Shown here: positions 44,963 to 53,450 of the stretch, piece after piece | Layout of the letters: each line of letters starts with the position of its first letter | How positions within the stretch are numbered: the first letter of the stretch is position 1 | Assembly (NCBI RefSeq): GCF_009389585.1 | Contig: NZ_VIYG01000002.1 | Location: forward strand, 1-64,000 | Direction of reading: 5' to 3' | DNA length: 64,000 nucleotides | Source of the DNA: Oceanobacillus sp. CFH 90083 | GTDB lineage: Bacteria > Bacillota > Bacilli > Bacillales > Amphibacillaceae | Program-made: the position numbers and the translations under genes | The notes under the pieces: model-generated | What the model saw: the letters and a program-made list of their open reading frames with translations, nothing else | Database searches by the model: none | Told to the model about the DNA's origin: nothing

Positions 44963-45400
44963 TTACTTATTGGAAAAAGCATTCGCAACTCCCAGCTCAT
45001 TTTGCAGATACGTGTTAATCCGCTCAGAAAAATGTGTAAATATAGTTAGATTTTCCTTAAGAAACTGCTCTAAACTTTGGTGACTAATGTTTTGATAATC
45101 GTGTACCAAAGATTTACGCCAAAGAATCAATGCTTTATAAGCTGCTTCTTCCTCAGCAGGAATAACTTTTTCATCCACCAAAATATCTATAATATCCTCA
45201 TAGCTTCCGGGATCTCTCATAATAAAACCATCTATCATCATATTTCCTACGTCTAATACACCTTCTATAAAAATATGTGCCATACGTTCCAGGGCAAGAT
45301 ATTCCACTTGATAGCTATAGGATTGTTTTTTCAATGTGCTTAAAATATCATTCATAAATGCCAGTGTCTGACTAATTTTTTGCTGATCTACAAAATACAT
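44963..45400 (-). CDS. yutE: HepT-like (DUF86) ribonuclease family protein YutE
   Basis: A 145-residue all-helical HepT-like protein. The active-site pattern of HepT nucleases, Rx4-6H, is visible in LWRKSLVHDY near residue 100. In toxin-antitoxin pairs HepT is next to an MntA nucleotidyltransferase, but none is present here; YutE is a solitary, conserved Bacillus form. The start 45400 is set by GGGGGAA. Function is open. Confidence 0.85.
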   Translation of the reverse strand: MYFVDQQKISQTLAFMNDILSTLKKQSYSYQVEYLALERMAHIFIEGVLDVGNMMIDGFIMRDPGSYEDIIDILVDEKVIPAEEEAAYKALILWRKSLVHDYQNISHQSLEQFLKENLTIFTHFSERINTYLQNELGVANAFSNK

Positions 45401-45582
45401 ATTGATTCCCCCAATGTCGATACAAAAGGCTGTACTAATTACTACTATTATCATATCATAAATTTTAGTGTTATTTCATTGGACTTTCTCTATAAAGAAT
45501 AAAGATGGAAAGTAGATAATATCTTTTTTTTCAAAAAACGTGGTATAGTAAGTCTAATAAGTACGAAGGGAACAAAAGCAGG

Positions 45583-47013
45583 ATGAAAAATCTGTATATT
45601 TTAAAAATGGATGCAACAAGCATAGCATCTGCCATAAAAAAGAAGCAATTAACCTCTGTGGAAGCTGTAACAGTTTTTATCGAACAAATTAAAGCTGTTA
45701 ATCCTTCCATCAATGCTGTTGTAGAAGAACGATTTTCTGAAGCGCTGCATGAAGCACAGGAAGCGGATAATTTGCTTCAAAATAATATATCTTTAGGTAA
45801 ATTACATGGCGTACCAATCAGCATCAAGGAGAGCTTCCATGTAAAGGGAATGAAAACAACGGGCGGGTTAGAGCACCGGCAGGACCTTATTTATCAAGAG
45901 GATGCAGAAGTTGTCCAGCAATTAAAGCAGGAGGGAGCCATTATTCTGGGAAAAACAAATACTCCAGCACTTTGCTTCTGTCAGGAAACGGATAATAAGC
46001 TATATGGCAGAACAAATAATCCTTGGGATATAACCAAAACCGCCGGAGGCTCCAGCGGTGGTGAGGGGGCATTGCTCGCTGCAGGCGGTGCAGCTGTTGG
46101 GATCGGTTCGGATATTGGCGGCTCGATTCGTTTTCCAGCCCATTTCAATGGCATCATCGGCTTCAAACCAGGAAAAGATACTGTATCCACGAAGGGTCAT
46201 TTTCCATCTGTCCAGCATGAACTGCAAGGACGGATGCTTACTGCCGGCCCTATGGGGAAAACAGTGGAGGACATGCAGCTTATCTATGAAATTTTATCTC
46301 ATTCAGTACCCAAGCCTAAAACATTACATGAATTTAAAATAGAGATATTACCAGCAAAGCCCGGCTATCCGCTTTCCAATCAGACAGGAAAATTATTACG
46401 TCAGCTGGAAAATTTCCTTGAAAGAATTTACAGCGTTCAGCAAATTATGCCGCCTTATTTTAAAGATAGTGCATTAATCTGGCAGGAAATCATGTCTATC
46501 AACGGCAGCAAATTAGTTGAGGATGAAGCTTTTAATAATGACCGTTCCGGACTCGTACGTTCCTTCTTAAAGGAAAAGCTGAGACAACGTACAAAAGTTC
46601 ACCCCTATTTATCCTGGGCAATTATGGGAGCAAAAATGTTTAAGCCTTCTCAAAAAAGAGTGAAGGAAATAGCCGATATCCTGCAACAGGGGGATGAACT
46701 GCTAAAAACATATTTCGATCAACGATTATTGATTCTGCCTGTTTATTATCAAACCGCATTAGACCATGGACAGGTTTTTAAAGAAATATTCTCTATTCGT
46801 AAAACCTATCTGCAATACATGCCTTATACAGCCTATGCCAACGTATGGGGACTTCCATCTCTGACAATACCGGTGGGAGAGGATGAAAAAAAATTGCCAA
46901 TCGGGATACAAATTATTAGCGGAATTGGTAATGAAGATGCTATTTTCCGTTTAGGCAAATTACTTACAAAACGTTTTCGTGGATATAAATTAGCTGAAGT
47001 GTACAAAAGGTAA
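45583..47013 (+). CDS. Amidase signature family hydrolase
   Basis: A 476-residue amidase with the Ser-Ser-Lys triad: Lys in GVPISIKESFHVKG near residue 83, and Ser residues in AGGSSGGEGALLA near 155 and GSDIGGSIRFPAH near 178. The closest sub-type by overall pattern is fatty-acid-amide hydrolase-like rather than GatA, since no gatB/gatC neighbours exist. Substrate unknown. A weak AAGGGA lies ahead of the ATG. Confidence 0.88.
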   Translation: MKNLYILKMDATSIASAIKKKQLTSVEAVTVFIEQIKAVNPSINAVVEERFSEALHEAQEADNLLQNNISLGKLHGVPISIKESFHVKGMKTTGGLEHRQDLIYQEDAEVVQQLKQEGAIILGKTNTPALCFCQETDNKLYGRTNNPWDITKTAGGSSGGEGALLAAGGAAVGIGSDIGGSIRFPAHFNGIIGFKPGKDTVSTKGHFPSVQHELQGRMLTAGPMGKTVEDMQLIYEILSHSVPKPKTLHEFKIEILPAKPGYPLSNQTGKLLRQLENFLERIYSVQQIMPPYFKDSALIWQEIMSINGSKLVEDEAFNNDRSGLVRSFLKEKLRQRTKVHPYLSWAIMGAKMFKPSQKRVKEIADILQQGDELLKTYFDQRLLILPVYYQTALDHGQVFKEIFSIRKTYLQYMPYTAYANVWGLPSLTIPVGEDEKKLPIGIQIISGIGNEDAIFRLGKLLTKRFRGYKLAEVYKR

Positions 47014-47076
47014 TTATTAGAAGGCGTATATTTCCCTCCCTTTGCACAAAATGAAACTATAAGGAGGAAAATGAAG

Positions 47077-47325
47077 ATGCCGAAAAAAGATTATCAAGAG
47101 CTTTCAACCGTCCAAAAACAGCACGATACACTGATTCCAGAAGAATTTCCAGAAGGGGCTTACGGATCTGGTATTCGTGAAAATGAATTGGTATCCGGGA
47201 AGTCAACAGATTGGGAAGAAGGTCAGCATCGCACAAGCGCATTTACGTATCCGGACAAAAAACAGCATAAAAAGCTGCAAAGAAGGGTTCCTGGAGCACA
47301 CCCTTTGAAAGAAAAAGATGATTAA
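47077..47325 (+). CDS. Small hydrophilic conserved protein
   Basis: An 82-residue, very hydrophilic, likely disordered protein with the segment EEFPEGAYGSGIRENELV near residue 24 and a basic end KKLQRRVPGAHPLKEK. TAAGGAGG gives a nine-base spacing to the ATG at 47077; the ATG two codons earlier is too close. No transmembrane part. Similar small proteins occur in Bacillaceae, without known function. Confidence 0.7.
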   Translation: MPKKDYQELSTVQKQHDTLIPEEFPEGAYGSGIRENELVSGKSTDWEEGQHRTSAFTYPDKKQHKKLQRRVPGAHPLKEKDD

Positions 47326-47336
47326 CGTTTTTGTAT

Positions 47337-47400
47337 AAAAAAAGAAGTTCAAAATGCCTTCTTACTTCACCATAAGAAGATATATTGAACTTCTTTTATT
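47337..47400. terminator. Bidirectional terminator between small gene and yutD
   Basis: AAAAGAAGTTCAA and TTGAACTTCTTTT make a 13-bp stem with an inner CTTCTTA/TAAGAAG hairpin; overlaps the yutD stop. Confidence 0.85.
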
Positions 47401-47671
47401 TTACTACTTTTTTCAAAACAAAATAAGCACAGCCAAAGTTACAGTATTCATAAATATAATCCTGAAAGCAGCTGATTTTAGCATCTATGGGAGCCTTGGC
47501 ATGATTATCATGATAAAACCCCTTTAAACGAAGCTGTTCATACGCCCAATCGCCTACGATAAAATCATATTTTGATAAAACCTCTGAATAGCGCTCCTTA
47601 ACAGCCTCTGCTTCGAAGCCATTTTTATTTTCTTCTATTAACTCATATGTTTTCCCATTTAATTCAATCAT
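47396..47671 (-). CDS. yutD: YutD family protein (DUF1027)
   Basis: A 91-residue protein with the family segments RYSEVLSKYDFIVGDWAYEQLRLKGF and the C-terminal YIYEYCNFGCAYFVLKK with a CxxxC pair. Function unknown. The start is uncertain: ATG 47671 has no close ribosome site (AAGGAG is 15 bases off), and an ATG nine codons earlier is possible. In B. subtilis it is next to yutC, as here. Confidence 0.85.
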   Translation of the reverse strand: MIELNGKTYELIEENKNGFEAEAVKERYSEVLSKYDFIVGDWAYEQLRLKGFYHDNHAKAPIDAKISCFQDYIYEYCNFGCAYFVLKKVVK

Positions 47672-47825
47672 GAGAGGACACCCACACTCCTTATTCATTA
47701 TTCTTAGTTTATCACAGAAACAGTTAGAAAAACCAGAAAAAATTACCTGCATGATTTACGCTTGTTTTCCAAAACTAAGCTTTATAGAAGAGATATGAAT
47801 TAGACATCAGAAAGGAGTAATACAT

Positions 47826-48371
47826 TTGAAAAACATATTAGGAATCATCTTATTAAGCCTTATTATGATGCTTGCAGCTTGTGCATCAGATCAAAATAAT
47901 AGTGATCCTGATCCACTGGATCCACAAAATAGAAAGCCGGAGATGGAATCAAACACCAACTCACCATCTCGTGATCAGCTTGGTTTTGTCCGCTACACCC
48001 AGGATGAATTTGATCAAAATAATGAGCCTGATCCTAAAGCTATCCATATGGATCGAAATGAAATAGCGGATATGATTACCCGCATCTTATTACAGAATCC
48101 TGATTTTAAAGAAGTGGCAACACTAGTGACAGACGAGGAGGCTTTAATCGCCTTCGAAGCCTCAAATAATATATCGAAACAAACAGCTATTGAAAATGCT
48201 GAAAAAACAGCGTTGTCTATACTTCCCGGCTACTATACGATTCATGCCTCTGATGACAACAGCTTAATTCAAAACATTGAAACACTGCATTATTCAGTAA
48301 TGGAGGATGAAAATTTAGATATGGAACCATTAGTACAGACGATCGTGGATTCTATGAAGAAGGATGATTAA
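47826..48371 (+). CDS. yutC: YhcN/YlaJ-family sporulation lipoprotein YutC
   Basis: A 181-residue lipoprotein with lipobox MLAAC (Cys20). The mature part begins with an acidic, Asn/Pro-rich stretch, then a YhcN/YlaJ-like domain (IADMITRILLQNPDFKEVATLVTDEEALIAFE-type, split here at about residues 78-110). Members are found in forespore membranes. TTG start with AAAGGAG eight bases upstream. lytH follows after three bases, so they form an operon. Confidence 0.85.
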   Translation: MKNILGIILLSLIMMLAACASDQNNSDPDPLDPQNRKPEMESNTNSPSRDQLGFVRYTQDEFDQNNEPDPKAIHMDRNEIADMITRILLQNPDFKEVATLVTDEEALIAFEASNNISKQTAIENAEKTALSILPGYYTIHASDDNSLIQNIETLHYSVMEDENLDMEPLVQTIVDSMKKDD

Positions 48372-48374
48372 AAT

Positions 48375-49376
48375 ATGATTTTATTTCGTAAGGAGATGAT
48401 TCATCTGGCTAGTATTCGCAGTACCTTACTGGTGATACTTTGTTTCCTTTTCTTTATTCAAATAAGCTCATTTGTACATGCAGAATCAAATGATGATATA
48501 TATACGGAAAGAATGGCTTTATTCAAAAAAATAGAAAGCCTGACTCAGGTTCCATGGTTTTATTTTGCAGCAATGGATAATTATGAACGAAATACACTTT
48601 CATCGTCAGAGGAAGAAAAAGTTATTTCGATACAATTTGACGAGACAGCGTGGTTTGGTCTGGGAAACGCAGCTCAATCAACCGAGCAGGAAATTATCAA
48701 GCAATTTGGCGGAATTGGTCAGGATGGAAATGATGATAACCAAGCAGATCCCGATGATCCAGAAGATATCCTCTATACAATGGCAAATCATATTTTAACT
48801 TATGGCTTACATGAGGATGATGTTAAAATTGCACTTTGGGAGCATTATAAACGGGACTTGACTGTGCAGACGATAATGAATACCGCCAAAGTGTTTCAAA
48901 CATTTGGAGATATTCAGCTGACAGACAGGGCATTTCCATTAGATACAAATTATAATTACAGCTATCGCAGTACATGGGGAGATCGCCGCGGCTTTGGCGG
49001 GTTACGAATTCATGAAGGGACAGATATTTTCGCATCCTATGGTGTCCCTGTCCGCTCGACAACCTATGGAGTTGTTGAAATGATGGGCTGGAACTTATAT
49101 GGCGGATGGCGGATCGGTATCCGGGATATCTACAATATTTATCATTATTATGGACATATGAGCGGCTATGAAGAAGAAATAAAAGTGGGTCAGGTAGTAA
49201 AGCCTGGAGATGTCTTAGGAAGCGTCGGCTCCTCTGGATACGGTCCTCCTGGCACGTCCGGAAAATTTCCGCCACATCTCCATTACGGAATGTACAAAGA
49301 CAATGGATATAGTGAATTTTCATTTGATCCCTATCCTTATATCACAAAATGGGAACGGATGGAGAAAAATAAGTAA
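48375..49376 (+). CDS. lytH: L-Ala--D-Glu endopeptidase LytH (M23 family)
   Basis: A 333-residue secreted Zn peptidase of the LytM/M23 group (YunA). Signal anchor at residues 14-34. The zinc site is complete: HEGTDIFASYG near residue 213, HYYGHMSG near 257 and PHLHYGMY near 301. LytH of B. subtilis is made in the mother cell and trims spore peptidoglycan stem peptides. Start at 48375 directly after yutC. The lipA gene that I recall near this locus in B. subtilis is absent. Confidence 0.93.
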   Translation: MILFRKEMIHLASIRSTLLVILCFLFFIQISSFVHAESNDDIYTERMALFKKIESLTQVPWFYFAAMDNYERNTLSSSEEEKVISIQFDETAWFGLGNAAQSTEQEIIKQFGGIGQDGNDDNQADPDDPEDILYTMANHILTYGLHEDDVKIALWEHYKRDLTVQTIMNTAKVFQTFGDIQLTDRAFPLDTNYNYSYRSTWGDRRGFGGLRIHEGTDIFASYGVPVRSTTYGVVEMMGWNLYGGWRIGIRDIYNIYHYYGHMSGYEEEIKVGQVVKPGDVLGSVGSSGYGPPGTSGKFPPHLHYGMYKDNGYSEFSFDPYPYITKWERMEKNK

Positions 49377-49466
49377 ACGAATGTAAGGTATAGACAACAT
49401 GGTTAATCAACCCTTGAAAAGACGCAGTTTTTCCAGGCTACGTTAATTCTCTGCTTCTTAAAGTGA

Positions 49467-49511
49467 AAAAGGAACAAGCCTCTTATTACACAGCTTTGTT
49501 CCTTTTTCATT
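49467..49511. terminator. Bidirectional terminator between lytH and metS
   Basis: AAAAAGGAACAAGC and GCTTTGTTCCTTTTT pair around a 12-base loop, T runs on both sides. Confidence 0.88.
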
Positions 49512-49529
49512 TTAAACAATATGCTGTCT

Positions 49530-49640
49530 TTATCCTGATCTTCCTTTACCTGCCCGAATAGCATTCCAAATACTTACAATCAGGCCGCCCCATAACAAAA
49601 GCATTCCTAATATCATGACAATAATAGCTGAAACACTCAT
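49530..49640 (-). CDS. metS: Methionine/alanine importer small subunit MetS
   Basis: A 36-residue one-helix microprotein, MSVSAIIVMILGMLLLWGGL followed by IVSIWNAIRAGKGRSG. The AIIVMILGMLLLWGGL helix and the short basic end match MetS, the small partner of the MetP transporter in Corynebacterium and many firmicutes. GGAAGGGAG lies eight bases before the ATG, and it starts 18 bases after metP. Too short for most gene finders. Confidence 0.88.
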   Translation of the reverse strand: MSVSAIIVMILGMLLLWGGLIVSIWNAIRAGKGRSG

Positions 49641-49658
49641 ATTAAATGCTCTCCCTTC

Positions 49659-51182
49659 CTATTCATCATTATAATCGGTCAGCGAGTCCGGAGATTTCCA
49701 TTTTAATGATGCTAAGACAATGCCTAATACAAGTACAGCAATAGCAACTCCCCAGCCGCTGTAATTAATAAAAGCATTGGAATAGCTTTCATAGTTTCCT
49801 GTGTCTGTAGCAAATTCCCGCAATAAATTCATTTTGAATAAGCCATACATCATATACCCCATAACAATTGGCGTTACAATAGCAAGGCTGATCGTCCACC
49901 ATGCTCCTAAACGAATATCCGAAACACTGTTTGCATGATTTTTAAGCATATTAGATTTACGCAGAATCCACACAACCAAAATAACTTCAACTAATCCAAG
50001 CATGGCCACACCAAATTGATTAATAAAGTAGTCAACATTATCTAAGAAGAACAGCCCGCCGCGGGTAGCATATAGTAAAGAAACAATTGCAGAAAGTCCG
50101 ACACCTATGATGACAGCTCGGGTACGGCTAATGTTGAACTTATCAACAATAGAAGAGACATACGCTTCTGAAATAGAGATTAAAGAGGTAATCCCGGCTA
50201 ATGTCAGTGAGACAAAGAATAAAGCACCGAAAAATCCATTAAGTGCCGGCAACTCATTAATGATAGCCGGAAACACAACAAATGCAAGCCCTACACCACC
50301 AGCAACAACCTCATTCAGATCAAGTCCTGAAGAAAAGGCCATAAACCCTAAAATTCCAAATACCCCAATACCAGCAAGCAGCTCAAAACCGGAATTTCCA
50401 AATCCTACAATAAAAGCATTATTTGTAATATCAGATTTTTTCGGCAAATAACTGGAATAAGCAATCATGATAGCAAAAGCAATCGATAAACTGAAGAAAA
50501 TTTGTCCATAAGCCGCAATCCACACATCTGGAGATTTCATCGCTTCAAAATCAGGAGAGAAAAATGCATCTAACCCTTGCATCGCTCCAGGCAAAGTAAC
50601 CGCACGGACAACGATGATAAGAAAGACAATAACAAGTAATGGAATACAAATCCGGTTGGCAATTTCAATTCCTTTTCGAATACCACCAAATAAAATAATA
50701 AATACAAGTGTCCAAACAGCAATTAAAGGAATAACTACTCCAGGAACTAACCCGCCAAGCTGACCCGGAGTTTCAGCAATATTCAAATATTCTCCAAATA
50801 AAAATCCTTCTGTTTCTGAACCCCAGGATAAATTAATGGAAAAGAAAGCGTAAGATATTGCCCAGGCAATAATGACCGAGTAATATGTGGAAATAACAAA
50901 CGCGACCAGTGCTCCCCACCAGCCAATAAACTCTGCCTTCTTATTCAGCCTGCGGAACGTTAATGGAGCTGAGCCGCGATATTTCTGCCCAAGCGTAAAT
51001 TCCATAATTAAAATCGGAATACCAGCTGTCATTAGTGCAAACAAATAAGGAATTAAGAATGCTCCACCACCATTTTCATAGGCAACTGCCGGAAAACGCC
51101 ATATATTTCCCAGACCAATTGCTGATCCCACAGCTGCTAAAATAAACCCCGCCCGTGTTCCCCATTGCGAACGATTTTCCAT
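49659..51182 (-). CDS. metP: Sodium-dependent amino acid transporter MetP (NSS family)
   Basis: A 507-residue neurotransmitter:sodium symporter with about 12 transmembrane helices. The NSS signature GSAIGLGNIWRFPAVAYENG is at residues 15-34, and GGAFLIPY follows. Paired with metS it should import methionine and/or alanine with Na+. AAAGGAGG precedes the ATG. A strong promoter and a cre-like site lie upstream, pointing to catabolite control. Confidence 0.92.
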   Translation of the reverse strand: MENRSQWGTRAGFILAAVGSAIGLGNIWRFPAVAYENGGGAFLIPYLFALMTAGIPILIMEFTLGQKYRGSAPLTFRRLNKKAEFIGWWGALVAFVISTYYSVIIAWAISYAFFSINLSWGSETEGFLFGEYLNIAETPGQLGGLVPGVVIPLIAVWTLVFIILFGGIRKGIEIANRICIPLLVIVFLIIVVRAVTLPGAMQGLDAFFSPDFEAMKSPDVWIAAYGQIFFSLSIAFAIMIAYSSYLPKKSDITNNAFIVGFGNSGFELLAGIGVFGILGFMAFSSGLDLNEVVAGGVGLAFVVFPAIINELPALNGFFGALFFVSLTLAGITSLISISEAYVSSIVDKFNISRTRAVIIGVGLSAIVSLLYATRGGLFFLDNVDYFINQFGVAMLGLVEVILVVWILRKSNMLKNHANSVSDIRLGAWWTISLAIVTPIVMGYMMYGLFKMNLLREFATDTGNYESYSNAFINYSGWGVAIAVLVLGIVLASLKWKSPDSLTDYNDE

Positions 51183-51218
51183 TTAGCATGACCTCCTTTT
51201 AAATTAAATAACACCCAA

Positions 51219-51233
51219 ATGAAAGCGCTTTAA
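51219..51233. promoter_or_regulatory. Catabolite-responsive element (cre)-like site
   Basis: ATGAAAGCGCTTTAA fits the cre consensus WTGNAANCGNWNNCW at all but one defined base. It lies about 40 bases downstream of the predicted metP transcription start, where CcpA would act as a roadblock. Confidence 0.6.
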
Positions 51234-51279
51234 ATAAGAAAAGTGTTAAAAATCACCACTTTCAGACTATTATAATTGT

Positions 51280-51307
51280 ATTATAACTTTTCTCATTTTT
51301 TTGTCAA
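51280..51307 (-). promoter_or_regulatory. Consensus promoter of metPS
   Basis: On the minus strand TTGACA (51302-51307), a 16-base spacer and TATAAT (51280-51285), both perfect boxes. Confidence 0.85.
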
Positions 51308-51364
51308 ATATCCAGCAGTGGAATATATAGACTTTAATCTGTACCCTGTTATCGTTTCCTGCAA

Positions 51365-51402
51365 TAAAAAAGCTTGGAATACTAAATTGTATTCCAAGCC
51401 AT
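51365..51402 (-). terminator. Terminator after the NhaC-type transporter gene
   Basis: GGCTTGGAATAC and GTATTCCAAGC form an 11-12-bp stem with a six-base loop, then six T on the minus strand. Confidence 0.9.
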
Positions 51403-51405
51403 CTG

Positions 51406-52968
51406 TTACGATACCATATTTTTTCTCTTCATTAATAGCAAATGAGCAACCCAGACAATCCCGGCCAGGAGGATAAGCGTTACTGCTAAAGCAACCCATG
51501 TTGAATGCGTGATGCCAATAACAAAGAAACCAATGAAAGCAGTAAAAGCTGCAATCAAAGCATATGGCAGCTGCGTAATCACATGGTCAATATGATGCGC
51601 TCCTGCTCCGGTTGCCGATAAAACTGTTGTATCTGAAATGGGGGAGCAATGATCGCCAAATACTGCTCCAGCAAGCACTGCTGCTAAGGCAGGTAATAAT
51701 AAAGTCATATCCGTATTTACCATAATAACTGCTGCGATTGGAAGCATAATACCGAATGTTCCCCATGATGATCCGGTTGCCAAAGCCATTAATCCGGCAA
51801 TAACAAATAAGATTGCTGGCAGTAAATTCACGGAAACGGATGAACTATTTACCAGGCTGGCTAAATAATCACCTGTTTCTAAAGCACCGATAATTGACCC
51901 GATCATCCAGGCAAGAATAAGAATATTAATTGCAGGAACCATTGTTTTAAAGCCTTCGATAAAAATGCGTCCCATATCAGAACGTGGTTTTCTTTGCATC
52001 AAGTGGAAAATAACAGAAGTAAATACTGCTGCAATACCACCAATGATTAAGGAAAGGTTCACGTTCGTATTCGCAAAGGCATCTAAGAGAGAGGCTTTTC
52101 CTTCTGTTTCCATTATTCCTGTTCCAATCATTGCAATGACCGTAACAACAAAGAGGACAGCAATAGGGATAATCAAATGAAATACTTTCCCATCCTTATG
52201 CGGATCAAATATGTCACCTAAATCTCCAGATACTTGATTTCTTTTCGGATCAAGCAATTCTCCCTTTTCTTTAGCTCTTTCTTCATGTGTACGCATCGGA
52301 CCGATATCAAACTGAAAATACGCCACAATAAACACGAGAACAATCGAAGCAATCGCATAAAAGTTTAATGGTATCAATTGTATAAAAGCTTCAATCGGCT
52401 GAATCGTTGTAATACCATTTGCAGCAAACAGCCCGCCCAATATCCCAATAATATATGCACCCCAGCTCGATATTGGCGCAATGACAGTAACTGGTGCTGA
52501 ACTGGAATCAATATAGTATGCCAATTTCGCACGGGAAATACGCTGCCTGTCTGTTACAGGTCTAGCAATCTGGCCAACTGCCAGGCTATTAAAATAGTCG
52601 TCTATAAAAATAATGAGTCCTGTTACAGCCGTCATCAGTTCAGCCCCCCGGCGTGTTTTGACACGCTGAAGCATCCAATCTCCAAAAGCTTTCGCGCCGC
52701 CAGATGCCTGTAAAAATGCAGTAAGAACTCCCAGAAAAAGAAGGAAACCTATCAATAATATGTTCCCCAGTTCCAGTGCACCATCCGCATAAAAAATCGT
52801 ATAAAATACCGTCCATATCTCTTTTAATGTTCCCCATATATGAAAATCATTTAATAATAACGCCCCAATCACAATTCCTGTTCCTATTGAGATAAGAACC
52901 TTTCTTGTTACGATCACTAATACCAGCATGACAATTGCAGGTATCAGCGACCAAAATGTCCCTTCCAT
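51406..52968 (-). CDS. NhaC-superfamily transporter, probable lysine transporter (LysW-like)
   Basis: A 520-residue membrane protein with about 12 helices, of the Na+/H+ antiporter NhaC superfamily. Family segments include FIDDYFNSLAVGQIARPVTD near residue 130, SSAPVTVIAPISSWGAYIIG near 158, ATGSSWGTFGIMLPIAA near 402 and FGDHCSPISDTTVLSATGA near 445. On sequence alone it would be called an antiporter, but a lysine riboswitch immediately upstream controls it. Comparative work has predicted NhaC-like LysW as a lysine transporter, so lysine uptake is the better reading. GGAGG is seven bases before the ATG. Confidence 0.88.
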   Translation of the reverse strand: MEGTFWSLIPAIVMLVLVIVTRKVLISIGTGIVIGALLLNDFHIWGTLKEIWTVFYTIFYADGALELGNILLIGFLLFLGVLTAFLQASGGAKAFGDWMLQRVKTRRGAELMTAVTGLIIFIDDYFNSLAVGQIARPVTDRQRISRAKLAYYIDSSSAPVTVIAPISSWGAYIIGILGGLFAANGITTIQPIEAFIQLIPLNFYAIASIVLVFIVAYFQFDIGPMRTHEERAKEKGELLDPKRNQVSGDLGDIFDPHKDGKVFHLIIPIAVLFVVTVIAMIGTGIMETEGKASLLDAFANTNVNLSLIIGGIAAVFTSVIFHLMQRKPRSDMGRIFIEGFKTMVPAINILILAWMIGSIIGALETGDYLASLVNSSSVSVNLLPAILFVIAGLMALATGSSWGTFGIMLPIAAVIMVNTDMTLLLPALAAVLAGAVFGDHCSPISDTTVLSATGAGAHHIDHVITQLPYALIAAFTAFIGFFVIGITHSTWVALAVTLILLAGIVWVAHLLLMKRKNMVS

Positions 52969-53159
52969 ATTAAAACCTCCATCTATTTATCTCCCGTCAG
53001 GATAAATATCCCTGCACTAGATTGATGACACGTGATGAATGATTCATAAAAAAGCAATTTAATGATCATTCGTCACGCATATACAACCGATTCGAAATAA
53101 AGAAATCAGACAAGGTTATTTCTGCAAAAAATTTTATAAAAATTACCCTGTAAACGCAA

Positions 53160-53396
53160 AAAAACAATGATAGAAAATAACCTATCATTGTTTCACCAAT
53201 TCACGTTATCCTCCATTTCGATCAGTAGTTCTCCATGTAAATCATTACATGACAGCATATAACTTTTTCACTTATATGCCAGCAATATAAAGCATGACTT
53301 CTTTATATGCTTCGGCAAATCATCCTTTTTCCAGCAATCACCGTTGTCATTCTCCTGCTGGATACTCATATAATTTGCGCCTCTACCTCACCGATC
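53160..53396 (-). promoter_or_regulatory. Lysine riboswitch (L-box)
   Basis: The aptamer at 53219-53396 shows the conserved blocks GGTGAGGTAGAGGCGC, TGAGTA, AGGATGATTTGCCGAAGC, TTGCTGGCATAT, GCTGTCA and CATGGAGAACTACTGATC in the right order. A terminator follows: AACAATGATAGG with TATCATTGTTTTTTT (53163-53197). Lysine should cause termination ahead of the NhaC-type gene. Confidence 0.95.
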
Positions 53397-53450
53397 TGAT
53401 AAGGTTTTTATTCAAATATATTTCCCACTAAGATGTACTATACTACATAT

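Noticed and set aside
52969-53450. Hidden gene upstream of the NhaC-type transporter
   Set aside because: The 480-base gap is explained by the lysine riboswitch and its terminator.
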